A DNA stretch of 56,035 nt, taken from the IMG/VR virus record IMGVR_UViG_3300025098_000052, positions 1 through 56,035 of that record. One strand, written 5' to 3'. Under the pieces are notes generated by a model. That model worked only from the letters and a program-made list of their open reading frames with translations. It was not told where the DNA came from and made no database searches. This stretch comes from a virus. The position numbers were made by a program, and so were the translations under genes. Each line of letters starts with the position of its first letter. The first letter of the stretch is position 1. Positions 16,445 through 22,349 of this stretch are shown piece after piece.

Positions 16445-16688
16445 GTTCCCTGTCTGGATCTAGTACTTCATACCTGGTTAACATACCTTCAAGATACATG
16501 GCACGTTCTACATGGTCTAAGGTATACCACTCACCAGTACGGTTATGTATTGCTTCTCTAACGTAAAACACATCCGACTTAGGAATGTGTACCTTCCGTA
16601 TAGCACGAGCATCATTATTAGCTAACGCATCGTAGAAGTCATGTAGTACATCTTCGGATGCGTATAGTTTTACTGGTTTGTTTGGCAT
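16431..16688 (-). CDS. first leftward gene, small hypothetical protein (85 aa)
   Basis: Small soluble protein of unknown function, with an N-terminal ASEDVLHDFYDALANNDARAI helix pair and a central segment DVFYVREAIHNRTGEWYTL. The ATG at 16688 is preferred over the TTG at 16694. No strong ribosome binding site is seen. It is the first gene of the leftward unit, about 165 nt after the predicted start of the promoter at 16861-16890, so it may be an early-late switch or accessory protein. Confidence 0.65.
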   Translation of the reverse strand: MPNKPVKLYASEDVLHDFYDALANNDARAIRKVHIPKSDVFYVREAIHNRTGEWYTLDHVERAMYLEGMLTRYEVLDPDREREYG

Positions 16689-16718
16689 TGTCAAGGAAAA
16701 CTTTAAATAAGTTACAAA

Positions 16719-16816
16719 TACGTGTGTAGACTACCAAGCCTAAGTACAAACTACATAGAGGAGGGAGGAGGAGACACGCTGTGGTTTAACTTACACACAG
16801 ATAATCTACACACGTA
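16719..16816. repeat. 12-bp perfect inverted repeat with outer direct repeats
   Basis: TACGTGTGTAGA (16719-16730) and TCTACACACGTA (16805-16816) are perfect inverted copies 74 bp apart, each next to a GTTACAAA word (16711-16718 and 16817-16824, direct orientation). The space between holds an 18-base polypurine run. A protein-binding pair, an RNA stem in the late leader, or an origin-like structure are all possible. Confidence 0.6.
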
Positions 16817-16860
16817 GTTACAAAAGTTGTATAGTTATTATAATGTTTGTAACTAATGTA

Positions 16861-16890
16861 AGTATAACATTAATGTTTTTACAGTGTCAA
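16861..16890 (-). promoter_or_regulatory. leftward sigma-70-like promoter with internal operator
   Basis: On the - strand a perfect TTGACA (-35, 16885-16890), an 18-bp spacer and TATACT (-10, 16861-16866). The spacer contains the palindrome ACATTAATGT, so a bound regulator would sit between the two promoter boxes. Expected transcript start is near 16854, serving the leftward gene at 16688 and the late unit. Confidence 0.65.
16867..16876. promoter_or_regulatory. operator candidate ACATTAATGT, copy 1
   Basis: Perfect 10-bp palindrome, extended to AACATTAATGTT. It lies in the spacer of the leftward promoter at 16861-16890. Confidence 0.55.
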
Positions 16891-16918
16891 TAGAAATACA
16901 GATAATTATTACTACTTT

Positions 16919-16940
16919 CTTATCGTTACTAGTATAGGGG
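16919..16940. repeat. 22-bp element, copy 1 (inverted relative to 21057)
   Basis: A 22-bp sequence that reads CCCCTATACTAG...GATAAG on the - strand and is repeated exactly on the + strand at 21057-21078. In both places it points toward the genes transcribed next to it. It contains a TATACT word that could be a -10 box. Confidence 0.75.
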
Positions 16941-16959
16941 AGTAGATACTCTATGTATT

Positions 16960-16969
16960 ACATTAATGT
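16960..16969. promoter_or_regulatory. operator candidate ACATTAATGT, copy 2
   Basis: Perfect palindrome 93 bp from copy 1, just upstream (for leftward transcription) of the 22-bp element. Confidence 0.5.
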
Positions 16970-17007
16970 TTAGATGACTTATGTTCAACTACTCTTATAT
17001 TGTTTTA

Positions 17008-17017
17008 ACATTAATGT
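17008..17017. promoter_or_regulatory. operator candidate ACATTAATGT, copy 3
   Basis: Perfect palindrome, extended to AACATTAATGTT, 48 bp from copy 2 and 25 bp downstream of the -10 box of the second leftward promoter. Confidence 0.5.
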
Positions 17018-17041
17018 TTAACATACCCCCTTACCCCCATA

Positions 17042-17069
17042 GTTATAGTCACAGTCAAGGGTCTGTCAA
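17042..17069 (-). promoter_or_regulatory. second leftward sigma-70-like promoter
   Basis: TTGACA (17064-17069), 16-bp spacer, TATAAC (17042-17047) on the - strand. A transcript from here would cross operator copies 1-3 before reaching the first leftward gene, giving a long leader of about 345 nt. Confidence 0.5.
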
Positions 17070-17335
17070 CATATTACGTTACGTCACATTAAATATGTTT
17101 TACATATAGTGTCTTTAACTAAGGATAGTGGTTAATCAGGTGCAAAAAACCTCGTGTGTGTAACTGTACATATACGTATAACGTAGGTTGGTGGGGTGGC
17201 CCATGCCCGTACCCTTTAGCAATCTTGTTAAGTCATTGAAATTACTACATATTTATTAATGGTTAGCTCAAAAGAAATATTTTATTCTAGTTTTAGCCAT
17301 ATAAAACACTAGTAAAGCATTGTTATTGCTGCATT

Positions 17336-17366
17336 TTGCTACTGATATACTTTCACTGGTTATAAT
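17336..17366 (+). promoter_or_regulatory. rightward promoter candidate with operator at the start site
   Basis: Perfect TATAAT (-10) at 17361-17366 with a weak TTGCTA 19 bp upstream. The palindrome GTGATCAC begins at the very next base, covering the expected transcript start, which is a classic repression position. Confidence 0.45.
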
Positions 17367-17374
17367 GTGATCAC
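17367..17374. promoter_or_regulatory. operator candidate GTGATCAC, copy 1
   Basis: Palindrome in the context ATGTGATCACGAAA, directly after TATAAT. Copies 2 and 3 follow 30 and 76 bp to the right. Confidence 0.6.
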
Positions 17375-17396
17375 GAAAAAGCATACCCCTATGGAT

Positions 17397-17404
17397 GTGA
17401 TCAC
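17397..17404. promoter_or_regulatory. operator candidate GTGATCAC, copy 2
   Basis: Same ATGTGATCACGAAA context as copy 1, with a similar CCCTAT/CCTAT word nearby, as if a 30-bp unit had been duplicated. Confidence 0.55.
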
Positions 17405-17442
17405 GAAATACACCTATACGATGCACATACACACATCACAAT

Positions 17443-17450
17443 GTGATCAC
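17443..17450. promoter_or_regulatory. operator candidate GTGATCAC, copy 3
   Basis: Context ATGTGATCACAAAT, 46 bp after copy 2. Confidence 0.55.
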
Positions 17451-17611
17451 AAATACCAACGCACATTCTGCAATGCAGCAAAACGAATCAGTGCAGTGCA
17501 GCATTTGTTATTATGCAGGTGCAGCATTTCCAGGTGTTGCAATTATGTCACACCGCCAGGTTCCTTATTTATATAGCAATTATGCAAAAATAGCCGTCAA
17601 AAAATTAACTG

Positions 17612-17639
17612 TTTACATTCTCAATGTTCGGGTTGTAAG
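17612..17639 (+). promoter_or_regulatory. rightward early promoter candidate
   Basis: TTTACA (17612-17617), 16-bp spacer, TGTAAG (17634-17639). The -10 box is imperfect. A start near 17646 would give a leader of about 27 nt before the first early gene. Confidence 0.35.
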
Positions 17640-17672
17640 ATGATTGCATCAACTCAACAGGAGATTTACCCA

Positions 17673-17873
17673 ATGAACCAGTTAAACATTCACGATATAA
17701 CAAGCATTAAAGTTACTTTACCCGAAGTAAAAACAACAGATTTATCAGGCATAGGAGAGGAAGATACAACGTGGAGTGTAAGATATTTGGAGATAAAAAC
17801 TAAGGAGGGACTTTTTACTATACGTTTATTTGGAGACACTATTGAAGATATTAAAATGCATATGGAATTATAA
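17673..17873 (+). CDS. first early gene, small hypothetical protein (66 aa)
   Basis: Small acidic beta-rich protein: MNQLNIHDITSIKVTLPEV, then WSVRYLEIKTKEGLFTIRLFGDT. An upstream ATG at 17640 is in frame, but the one at 17673 has AGGAG nine bases before it and is preferred. As the first gene after the control region it may be an early host-takeover protein, though nothing in the sequence proves this. Confidence 0.7.
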   Translation: MNQLNIHDITSIKVTLPEVKTTDLSGIGEEDTTWSVRYLEIKTKEGLFTIRLFGDTIEDIKMHMEL

Positions 17874-17890
17874 GGAGGTGTTATTTTATC

Positions 17891-17915
17891 GGTGGCATTC
17901 ATTACGAGTGTCACT
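17891..17915 (+). promoter_or_regulatory. hairpin before the GP88-like gene
   Basis: GTGGCATTC and GAGTGTCAC pair over 9 bp with two G-T wobbles and a 5-nt loop, in the 72-bp gap between the first two early genes. No T-run follows, so a terminator is unlikely; RNA processing or translational control fits better. Confidence 0.35.
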
Positions 17916-17945
17916 GGATAAGGCAACACAAAAGGAGAAGACACA

Positions 17946-18566
17946 ATGCAACAAGTACACATAAGTAAGATGACTGGTAAACTTGACGGTTTCAAAGCTA
18001 TCAGCACCAACACGATTACAAACGACTATTGTAACAAGCAACACGTTAAAGGCAAACAAGATGGAAAGAACATTTGTGGTGATTGTTATTCCCACGCTAT
18101 GCTCAATACGTATCGTAAAAACATGCAAGCATCGTTGCAACGTAACAGTGATTTACTAGCTAGTAGGCCACTTGAACCACAAGAAATACCACGAGTTGTT
18201 GACGCTATGTTTAGGTTCAACGCACATGGTGAACTAATCAATATGCAACACTTTGAAAATCTCATGGCTATTGTTCAAGATAATCCGTGGTGTACGTTTG
18301 CGCTATGGACTAAGCGTGTGGACATTGTGTTTAAATGGTTACGCAACAACGATAAACCTAGCAATTTACAGTTGATCTACAGTAACCCTATGAAGTCTCA
18401 CATTATGAGCAAACCACCTAAGCATTTTGATAAGACGTTCAACAACGTGTTGCAAGATGAGCACACTGACAAACAAAATTGTACTGGTCAAAAATGTAAA
18501 GATTGCAGACTATGTTACACTGTGAATAGTATCACAACTATAGTAGAAAAAGTTAAGAAGTATTAA
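17946..18566 (+). CDS. GP88-like Cys-cluster protein (206 aa)
   Basis: Resembles phage gene-product-88 proteins (first known from mycobacteriophages, function unknown). It starts HISKMTGKLDGFKAISTNTI, has an N-terminal cysteine group C29, C44, C47 (C-x2-C in NICGDCYSH), a central helical part with WTKRVDIVFKWLR, and a C-terminal cysteine group C179, C184, C187, C190. Seven such cysteines suggest a bound metal or an Fe-S cluster. The ribosome binding site is AAGGAG. An early position in the operon argues for a host-directed or regulatory role, but this is inference. Confidence 0.7.
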   Translation: MQQVHISKMTGKLDGFKAISTNTITNDYCNKQHVKGKQDGKNICGDCYSHAMLNTYRKNMQASLQRNSDLLASRPLEPQEIPRVVDAMFRFNAHGELINMQHFENLMAIVQDNPWCTFALWTKRVDIVFKWLRNNDKPSNLQLIYSNPMKSHIMSKPPKHFDKTFNNVLQDEHTDKQNCTGQKCKDCRLCYTVNSITTIVEKVKKY

Positions 18567-18583
18567 TAAGGAGGACAAACACA

Positions 18584-18766
18584 ATGCAATTTAAATGTAA
18601 AATAGATATGGACAATGATGCATTCGCACACGATCCACACTTGGAGTTAGCTAATATCATTAAACAAATATCAAAAGAGGTTGACGCATTTGTATGTGTA
18701 GAACGCACCAAAACAATACGAGATTACAATGGTAATAAAGTAGGTGAGTGGACAATAGGAGATTAA
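18584..18766 (+). CDS. small hypothetical protein (60 aa)
   Basis: Unrecognised small protein with an acidic N-terminal half (DMDNDAFAHDPHLELAN) and a helix IIKQISKEVDAF, ending YNGNKVGEWTIGD. The start has AAGGAGG upstream. Part of the tightly packed early operon. Confidence 0.65.
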   Translation: MQFKCKIDMDNDAFAHDPHLELANIIKQISKEVDAFVCVERTKTIRDYNGNKVGEWTIGD

Positions 18767-18770
18767 GATA

Positions 18771-18989
18771 ATGAGAATAAGAGTAAAAGCAGAGGAGACA
18801 GTCTATAAGGAATACTTTGTAGATGTGCCAAAACATATACTAGATGTCAGTAATTTTTTACTATCAAAGACATATCTAAAGAATGCTATCCATAATTGGG
18901 TAGATGAAAATGAATCGGAGTTTGACTATCAAGACTATGACAGTGTTAAAGAATGGTATGCTTGGGAAGAGGTACAGCACAATGACTGA
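18771..18989 (+). CDS. small acidic hypothetical protein (72 aa)
   Basis: Starts MRIRVKAEETVYKEYFVDV, a beta-strand pair, and ends in a very acidic aromatic region (ENESEFDYQDYDSVKEWYAW). The acidic, aromatic end could mimic nucleic acid, as in some early phage proteins; this is only an idea. It overlaps the next frame by 8 bp. Confidence 0.65.
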   Translation: MRIRVKAEETVYKEYFVDVPKHILDVSNFLLSKTYLKNAIHNWVDENESEFDYQDYDSVKEWYAWEEVQHND

Positions 18990-19092
18990 ACAAGATAGAT
19001 ATACAGAGCTATATGAAACGTGGTGTAGGGTTGATCTAATTAATTTAATAATAAAGCTTGAGCAAGAGAAGAGGAGTAAACACAATGCTTGA
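18982..19092 (+). CDS. small helical protein (36 aa)
   Basis: Short frame MTEQDRYTELYETWCRVDLI... with an 8-bp overlap with the upstream gene and an 8-bp overlap with the next. An in-frame ATG at 18904 exists but would overlap the upstream gene deeply, so the internal ATG is chosen. Charged helix, function unknown. Confidence 0.5.
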   Translation: MTEQDRYTELYETWCRVDLINLIIKLEQEKRSKHNA

Positions 19093-19210
19093 ACAAGAGA
19101 CATACATAATGACGGAACAAGAGATGGAAAACTTAATCAATGACGCATTCGGTGCAACGTTCTGGAAATATCTGGCGTTTGTATGGTCTGGATTAGAAGA
19201 GGACTATTGA
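19085..19210 (+). CDS. small hypothetical protein (41 aa)
   Basis: Starts MLEQETYIMTEQEMENLIND and ends in an aromatic, mildly hydrophobic helix (FWKYLAFVWSGLEEDY) that could touch a membrane. The region before the ATG has AGAGGAG. Both ends overlap or abut neighbours, as usual in this operon. Confidence 0.5.
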   Translation: MLEQETYIMTEQEMENLINDAFGATFWKYLAFVWSGLEEDY

Positions 19211-19211
19211 G

Positions 19212-19397
19212 ATGAAACTACAAGACTTATTCTTTAACAGACATAAGATAGTTAGAGTGGCTTTAAGCTTCAAAAAACTAGAGGTTGATGCAGTCTCTCC
19301 ATTTAACACTGAGGAGGAGAGACATGTAGCAGTAAATAAAATATGTAAAGGTAATATACTTATCAATGAGCTAGAGGAGATACTAGATGCAATATAA
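19212..19397 (+). CDS. small hypothetical protein (61 aa)
   Basis: Mixed-charge protein beginning MKLQDLFFNRHKIVRVALSF and ending NILINELEEILDAI, probably helical. One base after the previous stop; overlaps the following gene by 11 bp. No family recognised. Confidence 0.6.
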   Translation: MKLQDLFFNRHKIVRVALSFKKLEVDAVSPFNTEEERHVAVNKICKGNILINELEEILDAI

Positions 19398-19560
19398 AGA
19401 TATAGTGATAGCAGCGGAAGACTTGGAGTGTCACACAATAGACACAGTAGCCGAAGCAATTAGAGAACACATATTGGATTTAGATCTAGCATCATCTAAA
19501 ACACTTACAGGATTTACTTGGAGGATAGATGTAAGAATGAGGACAGACAATGAAAGTTAG
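19387..19560 (+). CDS. small hypothetical protein (57 aa)
   Basis: Starts MQYKDIVIAAEDLECHTIDT, then AIREHILDLDLASS and a C-terminal TGFTWRIDVRMR strand. The ATG has GAGGAG about 8 nt upstream and the frame is fully open with operon-like overlaps of 11 bp at each end, so it is likely real. Confidence 0.6.
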   Translation: MQYKDIVIAAEDLECHTIDTVAEAIREHILDLDLASSKTLTGFTWRIDVRMRTDNES

Positions 19561-19762
19561 GACATACCATAAGAATGGTAAAGCTGTACAGTTTCTAGGC
19601 TACAGCGACATAGATGCATCCAACGCAGCAAAGGTTGTGATGGGTGAGGTAGGAGATGTCGGATACTTCAAGCCAAGACTAGGCACAGATGAATGGATAT
19701 ACGACTGGATATACAAAAAAGAAATAACTGATGAAGACTTAATGAAAGCTTTAGGAAGGTGA
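19550..19762 (+). CDS. small hypothetical protein (70 aa)
   Basis: Starts MKVRTYHKNGKAVQFLGYSD, then an Ala-rich helix (DASNAAKVVMGEVGD) and an aromatic WIYDWIYKKEI segment. Short alpha/beta fold likely. Overlaps the upstream gene by 11 bp; no family recognised. Confidence 0.65.
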   Translation: MKVRTYHKNGKAVQFLGYSDIDASNAAKVVMGEVGDVGYFKPRLGTDEWIYDWIYKKEITDEDLMKALGR

Positions 19763-19769
19763 CTGTATT

Positions 19770-20102
19770 ATGGCTAGAGTTCATACAGAGAAAGACAGAA
19801 TACGTGACCGTAAAAGGTATGACTATGGGCAATCTGTATTGAAACGTTATAAGCTTATGAAGGGTTGTACTAAATGTGGATACAATGAGAGTCCACACGC
19901 TTTACAGTTCAACCATATTGACCCTAAGCAAAAACGTTTTCTTCTTGCCCAGAAAGCACACAAGATTTTCTTAAGTAAGAACACTAAAGGTAAACAAAAT
20001 ATTAAAGAAGAACTAAGTAGATGCGAGGTTGTGTGTGCTAATTGTCATGCCATCATAACTTACAAAAATAAACACTACGCTATACATAAAAAGGATAGGT
20101 GA
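19770..20102 (+). CDS. HNH endonuclease-like protein (110 aa)
   Basis: Small basic nuclease candidate. It has a first C-x2-C pair (C33, C36 in GCTKCGYNE), the HNH core LQFNHIDPKQK (H49, D51), and a second pair with histidine C89-x2-C92-H93 (CANCHAII), the classic zinc-stabilised betabeta-alpha-metal layout. It may be a homing or host-DNA-directed endonuclease. It stands free in the early operon, with AAGG upstream of the start. Confidence 0.8.
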   Translation: MARVHTEKDRIRDRKRYDYGQSVLKRYKLMKGCTKCGYNESPHALQFNHIDPKQKRFLLAQKAHKIFLSKNTKGKQNIKEELSRCEVVCANCHAIITYKNKHYAIHKKDR

Positions 20103-20105
20103 ACA

Positions 20106-20432
20106 ATGCGACTATACATGAACAAGCAAGGCGATTGGGTAGGCACTCAGGCTGAGGCTAAGAAGATCAGTGCATCTATGGTTGATGTACCTACAGACAA
20201 GCCTAACCTACTCAAGTGGCTTAATACATTCACTGGTGCTATAGATGATGCAGCTAAGGAAGTTATAGACAGCAAGCCTAAGACTAGGACTGTGACACAA
20301 AAAGCACACGCATGGGATACTATTATGCAGTGCGCTAAAAATGCTAGTATAAATGATTTAACTATGGCATTGATCGTGTACATGGATAGAGTGCAAGACA
20401 TTGCAGACAAACAAAAGGAGACACAACAATGA
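20106..20432 (+). CDS. conserved early phage protein (108 aa)
   Basis: Begins MRLYMNKQGDWVGTQAEAKK, a start that I recognise from marine phage hypothetical proteins. The rest is helical (LLKWLNTFTGAIDDAAKEVI; NDLTMALIVYMDRVQDI) with a charged tail. Function unknown. Its stop overlaps the next start as ATGA. Confidence 0.65.
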   Translation: MRLYMNKQGDWVGTQAEAKKISASMVDVPTDKPNLLKWLNTFTGAIDDAAKEVIDSKPKTRTVTQKAHAWDTIMQCAKNASINDLTMALIVYMDRVQDIADKQKETQQ

Positions 20433-20608
20433 GTATTGAGGGTAAGTTAGAATTAGAAGCAAGAGAAGCATTTGATGATGCTAAACTAGCTTTGATGTTT
20501 GACTACATGTACATGGGTACAATGACAGATCAACAACACGGTTATGAGTATCTCTCATTCAAACACATTGAGACTAGAGACTATATCAAAATACCTAAAA
20601 GGAGTTAG
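20429..20608 (+). CDS. small hypothetical protein (59 aa)
   Basis: Starts MSIEGKLELEAREAFDDAKL, then an aromatic and Met-rich middle (MFDYMYMGTMTDQQHG) and FKHIETRDYIKIPKRS at the end. ATGA overlap with the upstream gene and AAGGAG at proper distance support it. Confidence 0.6.
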   Translation: MSIEGKLELEAREAFDDAKLALMFDYMYMGTMTDQQHGYEYLSFKHIETRDYIKIPKRS

Positions 20609-20612
20609 GCTA

Positions 20613-20828
20613 ATGAACTACAAGACATCACAAGGTGTAGAACTATCAGATGATGGGTACACCAAGGTAACAGTTAAAGAAAGTTTAGGGTACGGATGGG
20701 AAGCTACGTTGTACAACAATGACCGACTCGTACTCACACAAGATGCTACAGGAGAGACACTGAGCATACCACCAGAGTCTACGCAAACACTGCGAGACAT
20801 ATTTAAATCTATTAATGAGGAGACATAA
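20613..20828 (+). CDS. small hypothetical protein (71 aa)
   Basis: Beta-rich protein starting MNYKTSQGVELSDDGYTKVT with WEATLYNNDRLVLTQDATGE and a C-terminal helix. The ATG at 20613 (AGGAG upstream) is chosen over one at 20544 that would lie deep in the previous gene. Confidence 0.65.
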   Translation: MNYKTSQGVELSDDGYTKVTVKESLGYGWEATLYNNDRLVLTQDATGETLSIPPESTQTLRDIFKSINEET

Positions 20829-20833
20829 ACACA

Positions 20834-21049
20834 ATGGCTAACAATCAACTTAAAACAATTATTAAACACCTTGAGACAGTAGGTAGTATATCAACTCTAG
20901 AGGCTATCATACAGTACAGTATCATGGCGTTACCTAGACGTATCAAAGACCTTAAGGAACAAGGGTATAACCTCAACAGCATACGCAAGTCACACCCAGT
21001 GACAGGTAAACGCTACACACGTTATGTATTAGTAGAGGATGCAGCGTAA
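20834..21049 (+). CDS. winged-helix DNA-binding protein, HTH_39-like (71 aa)
   Basis: Small helix-turn-helix protein. The layout LKTIIKHLETVGSISTLEAI, then MALPRRIKDLKEQGYNL and a beta wing ending GKRYTRYVLVE is that of the HTH_39 group found in many phages. It is the best candidate in the window for a protein that binds the palindromes of the control region, though targets cannot be told from sequence. It lies directly before copy 2 of the 22-bp element. Confidence 0.75.
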   Translation: MANNQLKTIIKHLETVGSISTLEAIIQYSIMALPRRIKDLKEQGYNLNSIRKSHPVTGKRYTRYVLVEDAA

Positions 21050-21056
21050 CGTATAA

Positions 21057-21078
21057 CCCCTATACTAGTAACGATAAG
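21057..21078. repeat. 22-bp element, copy 2
   Basis: Exact inverted copy of 16919-16940, here reading CCCCTATACTAG...GATAAG on the + strand. It fills most of the 47-bp gap before the next early gene. TATAAC (21052-21057) and TATACT (21061-21066) are possible -10 boxes, but no good -35 box was seen. Confidence 0.75.
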
Positions 21079-21096
21079 GAAAAAGGAGATAACATT

Positions 21097-21270
21097 ATGG
21101 TTTGGGCATTAGTATGGATGCAGTTACTAATCACATCGCAGACAGTGAAATACTTTCACGTTGATACATTCGATAGTAAAGAAGAATGCGTTGCAGCTAT
21201 GAGCCAAGCGGCTGTTCTTGTATCAAACAAGAGTGAGACACTAGCATGTCTAGAGCTACAAGTAGAGTAG
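21097..21270 (+). CDS. small exported-type two-Cys protein (57 aa)
   Basis: N-terminal hydrophobic stretch (MVWALVWMQLLITSQ) that could be a signal peptide or anchor, then FDSKEECVAAMSQ and a second cysteine near the end (LACLELQVE). The aromatic-x4-EC ... C pattern also appears in the protein at 34334, which suggests two related exported disulfide proteins. AAAAGGAG precedes the ATG. Confidence 0.6.
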   Translation: MVWALVWMQLLITSQTVKYFHVDTFDSKEECVAAMSQAAVLVSNKSETLACLELQVE

Positions 21271-21275
21271 TTATC

Positions 21276-21383
21276 ATGCAGCGCAAGAAGAAATGGGTAG
21301 CGTATGATAAGGATGGTTATGTTCTTGTCATATGCACAAACAAAAGAATAGTAGAGAACTTTGTAAAGAACAGGAGGAAGTAA
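21276..21383 (+). CDS. small basic protein (35 aa)
   Basis: MQRKKKWVAYDKDGYVLVIC followed by a basic helix ending KNRRK. Short beta-hairpin plus helix is likely. Little else supports it except position and spacing in the operon. Confidence 0.4.
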   Translation: MQRKKKWVAYDKDGYVLVICTNKRIVENFVKNRRK

Positions 21384-21384
21384 G

Positions 21385-21681
21385 ATGTTAGATGAGAGTA
21401 TGTATAAAACACTTTCAGCAGCGTGTGACATAACACTTGCGTTAGGAAGAAAGCATCACACAGGTGACTACGCTCTTAAGCATTTGGTATGGGATTTAAA
21501 TAGTAAAGGTCATACTCAAGTGGCTTTAGTTAAAGAATCATCAGAGTTGCAGTATATAATAAATAATTCCCACTGGGATGATGTGCCTACAGACATGCAG
21601 CACTTTGCTCTTACTGGCATAGCTAAAATACATAATTTAGATTTAGTTGAATACATAGAGGAGGAAGAACTAAAATGTTAG
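21385..21681 (+). CDS. hypothetical protein (98 aa)
   Basis: Helical acidic protein: MLDESMYKTLSAACDITLAL, GDYALKHLVWDLNSKGH, ending EYIEEEELKC. Ribosome binding site AGGAGG is strong. It overlaps the next gene by 7 bp. No family recognised. Confidence 0.65.
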   Translation: MLDESMYKTLSAACDITLALGRKHHTGDYALKHLVWDLNSKGHTQVALVKESSELQYIINNSHWDDVPTDMQHFALTGIAKIHNLDLVEYIEEEELKC

Positions 21682-21986
21682 AAGACAAGACATATAAAGT
21701 AAAAGTAGGTGAGTGGAACGATGCAGTTATCTACGTATACGAGAGACATCATAAGTGTTTGAACCCTGATGATAAGCCAGAGGATCACAGATATAAACAT
21801 TGGAAAGAAGTAGTTACAGTTATACCTGTGAGCCATGAATTAGATGACTACCAGGATACGTCAGGTATGTTCCATAATAATGTAAGGGCTACAGTGGATG
21901 CACTAGCGGAGCTATACTCTTCAAGTCCTGACTACGAGATGGGTGTTGAGTACGTTATGAATACCCATCAGTATATCAACGTGTAG
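21675..21986 (+). CDS. hypothetical protein (103 aa)
   Basis: Mixed alpha/beta protein with VKVGEWNDAVIYVYERHHKC, then NPDDKPEDHRYKHWKEV and a C-terminal helix (NNVRATVDALAELYSSS). Histidines and one cysteine could bind metal but no known motif is formed. Start has GAGGAGG upstream. Confidence 0.65.
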   Translation: MLEDKTYKVKVGEWNDAVIYVYERHHKCLNPDDKPEDHRYKHWKEVVTVIPVSHELDDYQDTSGMFHNNVRATVDALAELYSSSPDYEMGVEYVMNTHQYINV

Positions 21987-21994
21987 GAGGTAGT

Positions 21995-22204
21995 ATGTAT
22001 TACGCACTAGACATATACAGTAAGACAACAAAGAAGATGTTTGCTTATCATTCAAGCGACAGCCGTAAGGATATATTGAAACTAAAAGAGATGTATGGTA
22101 AGAGTGATTTGATATACATCAAGGAATGTTACGGAGAGACAGATGCAGACAAACAAATATACAGAGAGTCTTCCAAATATGGAGGAACCACAGTTGCCAG
22201 TTAG
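21995..22204 (+). CDS. hypothetical protein (69 aa)
   Basis: Begins MYYALDIYSKTTKKMFAYHS and continues DILKLKEMYGKSDLIYIKEC, a beta-alpha-beta pattern. AGGAGG lies before the ATG. Overlaps the next gene by 26 bp. Unknown function. Confidence 0.65.
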   Translation: MYYALDIYSKTTKKMFAYHSSDSRKDILKLKEMYGKSDLIYIKECYGETDADKQIYRESSKYGGTTVAS

Positions 22205-22349
22205 TATGCTACAGCACATGGAGCAGATGGGTTTACTACCTGTCTCCCATGATGATGATGGAGTAAACAATATAGACTTACCCTGGAGGAGTAATACAAA
22301 TTTTTTCAGGCGAGATGTATTAGATGAGAAAGGAGAGCCGTTGTTCTAA
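22179..22349 (+). CDS. hypothetical protein (56 aa)
   Basis: MEEPQLPVSMLQHMEQMGLL, then an acidic DDDGVNN and NFFRRDVLDEKGEPLF. An in-frame ATG at 22143 would overlap the previous gene by 62 bp; the ATG at 22179 is preferred, but neither has a strong ribosome binding site. It joins the next gene through a TAATG overlap. Confidence 0.5.
   Translation: MEEPQLPVSMLQHMEQMGLLPVSHDDDGVNNIDLPWRSNTNFFRRDVLDEKGEPLF

Larger units (their letters stand above)
16689..17672. promoter_or_regulatory. divergent control region (984 bp, no gene)
   Basis: Gene-free region between the leftward late genes and rightward early genes. It holds leftward sigma-70-like promoters, rightward promoter candidates, three copies of ACATTAATGT, three copies of GTGATCAC, one copy of a 22-bp element repeated inverted at 21057, a long inverted repeat near its left edge, a polypurine run (16757-16774) and a GC-rich patch (17185-17213) that stands out in AT-rich surroundings. 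The short frames in 17367-17643 have no ribosome binding site and overlap operators, so I do not count them as genes. It may also hold the replication origin or attP, but neither is shown. Confidence 0.85.

Noticed and set aside
17367-17643. Two overlapping open frames of 69 and 66 codons on the + strand in the control region
   Set aside because: Both start at the ATG-like part of GTGATCAC operators, have no ribosome binding site, and show His/Cys/Ile-rich composition of chance translation.
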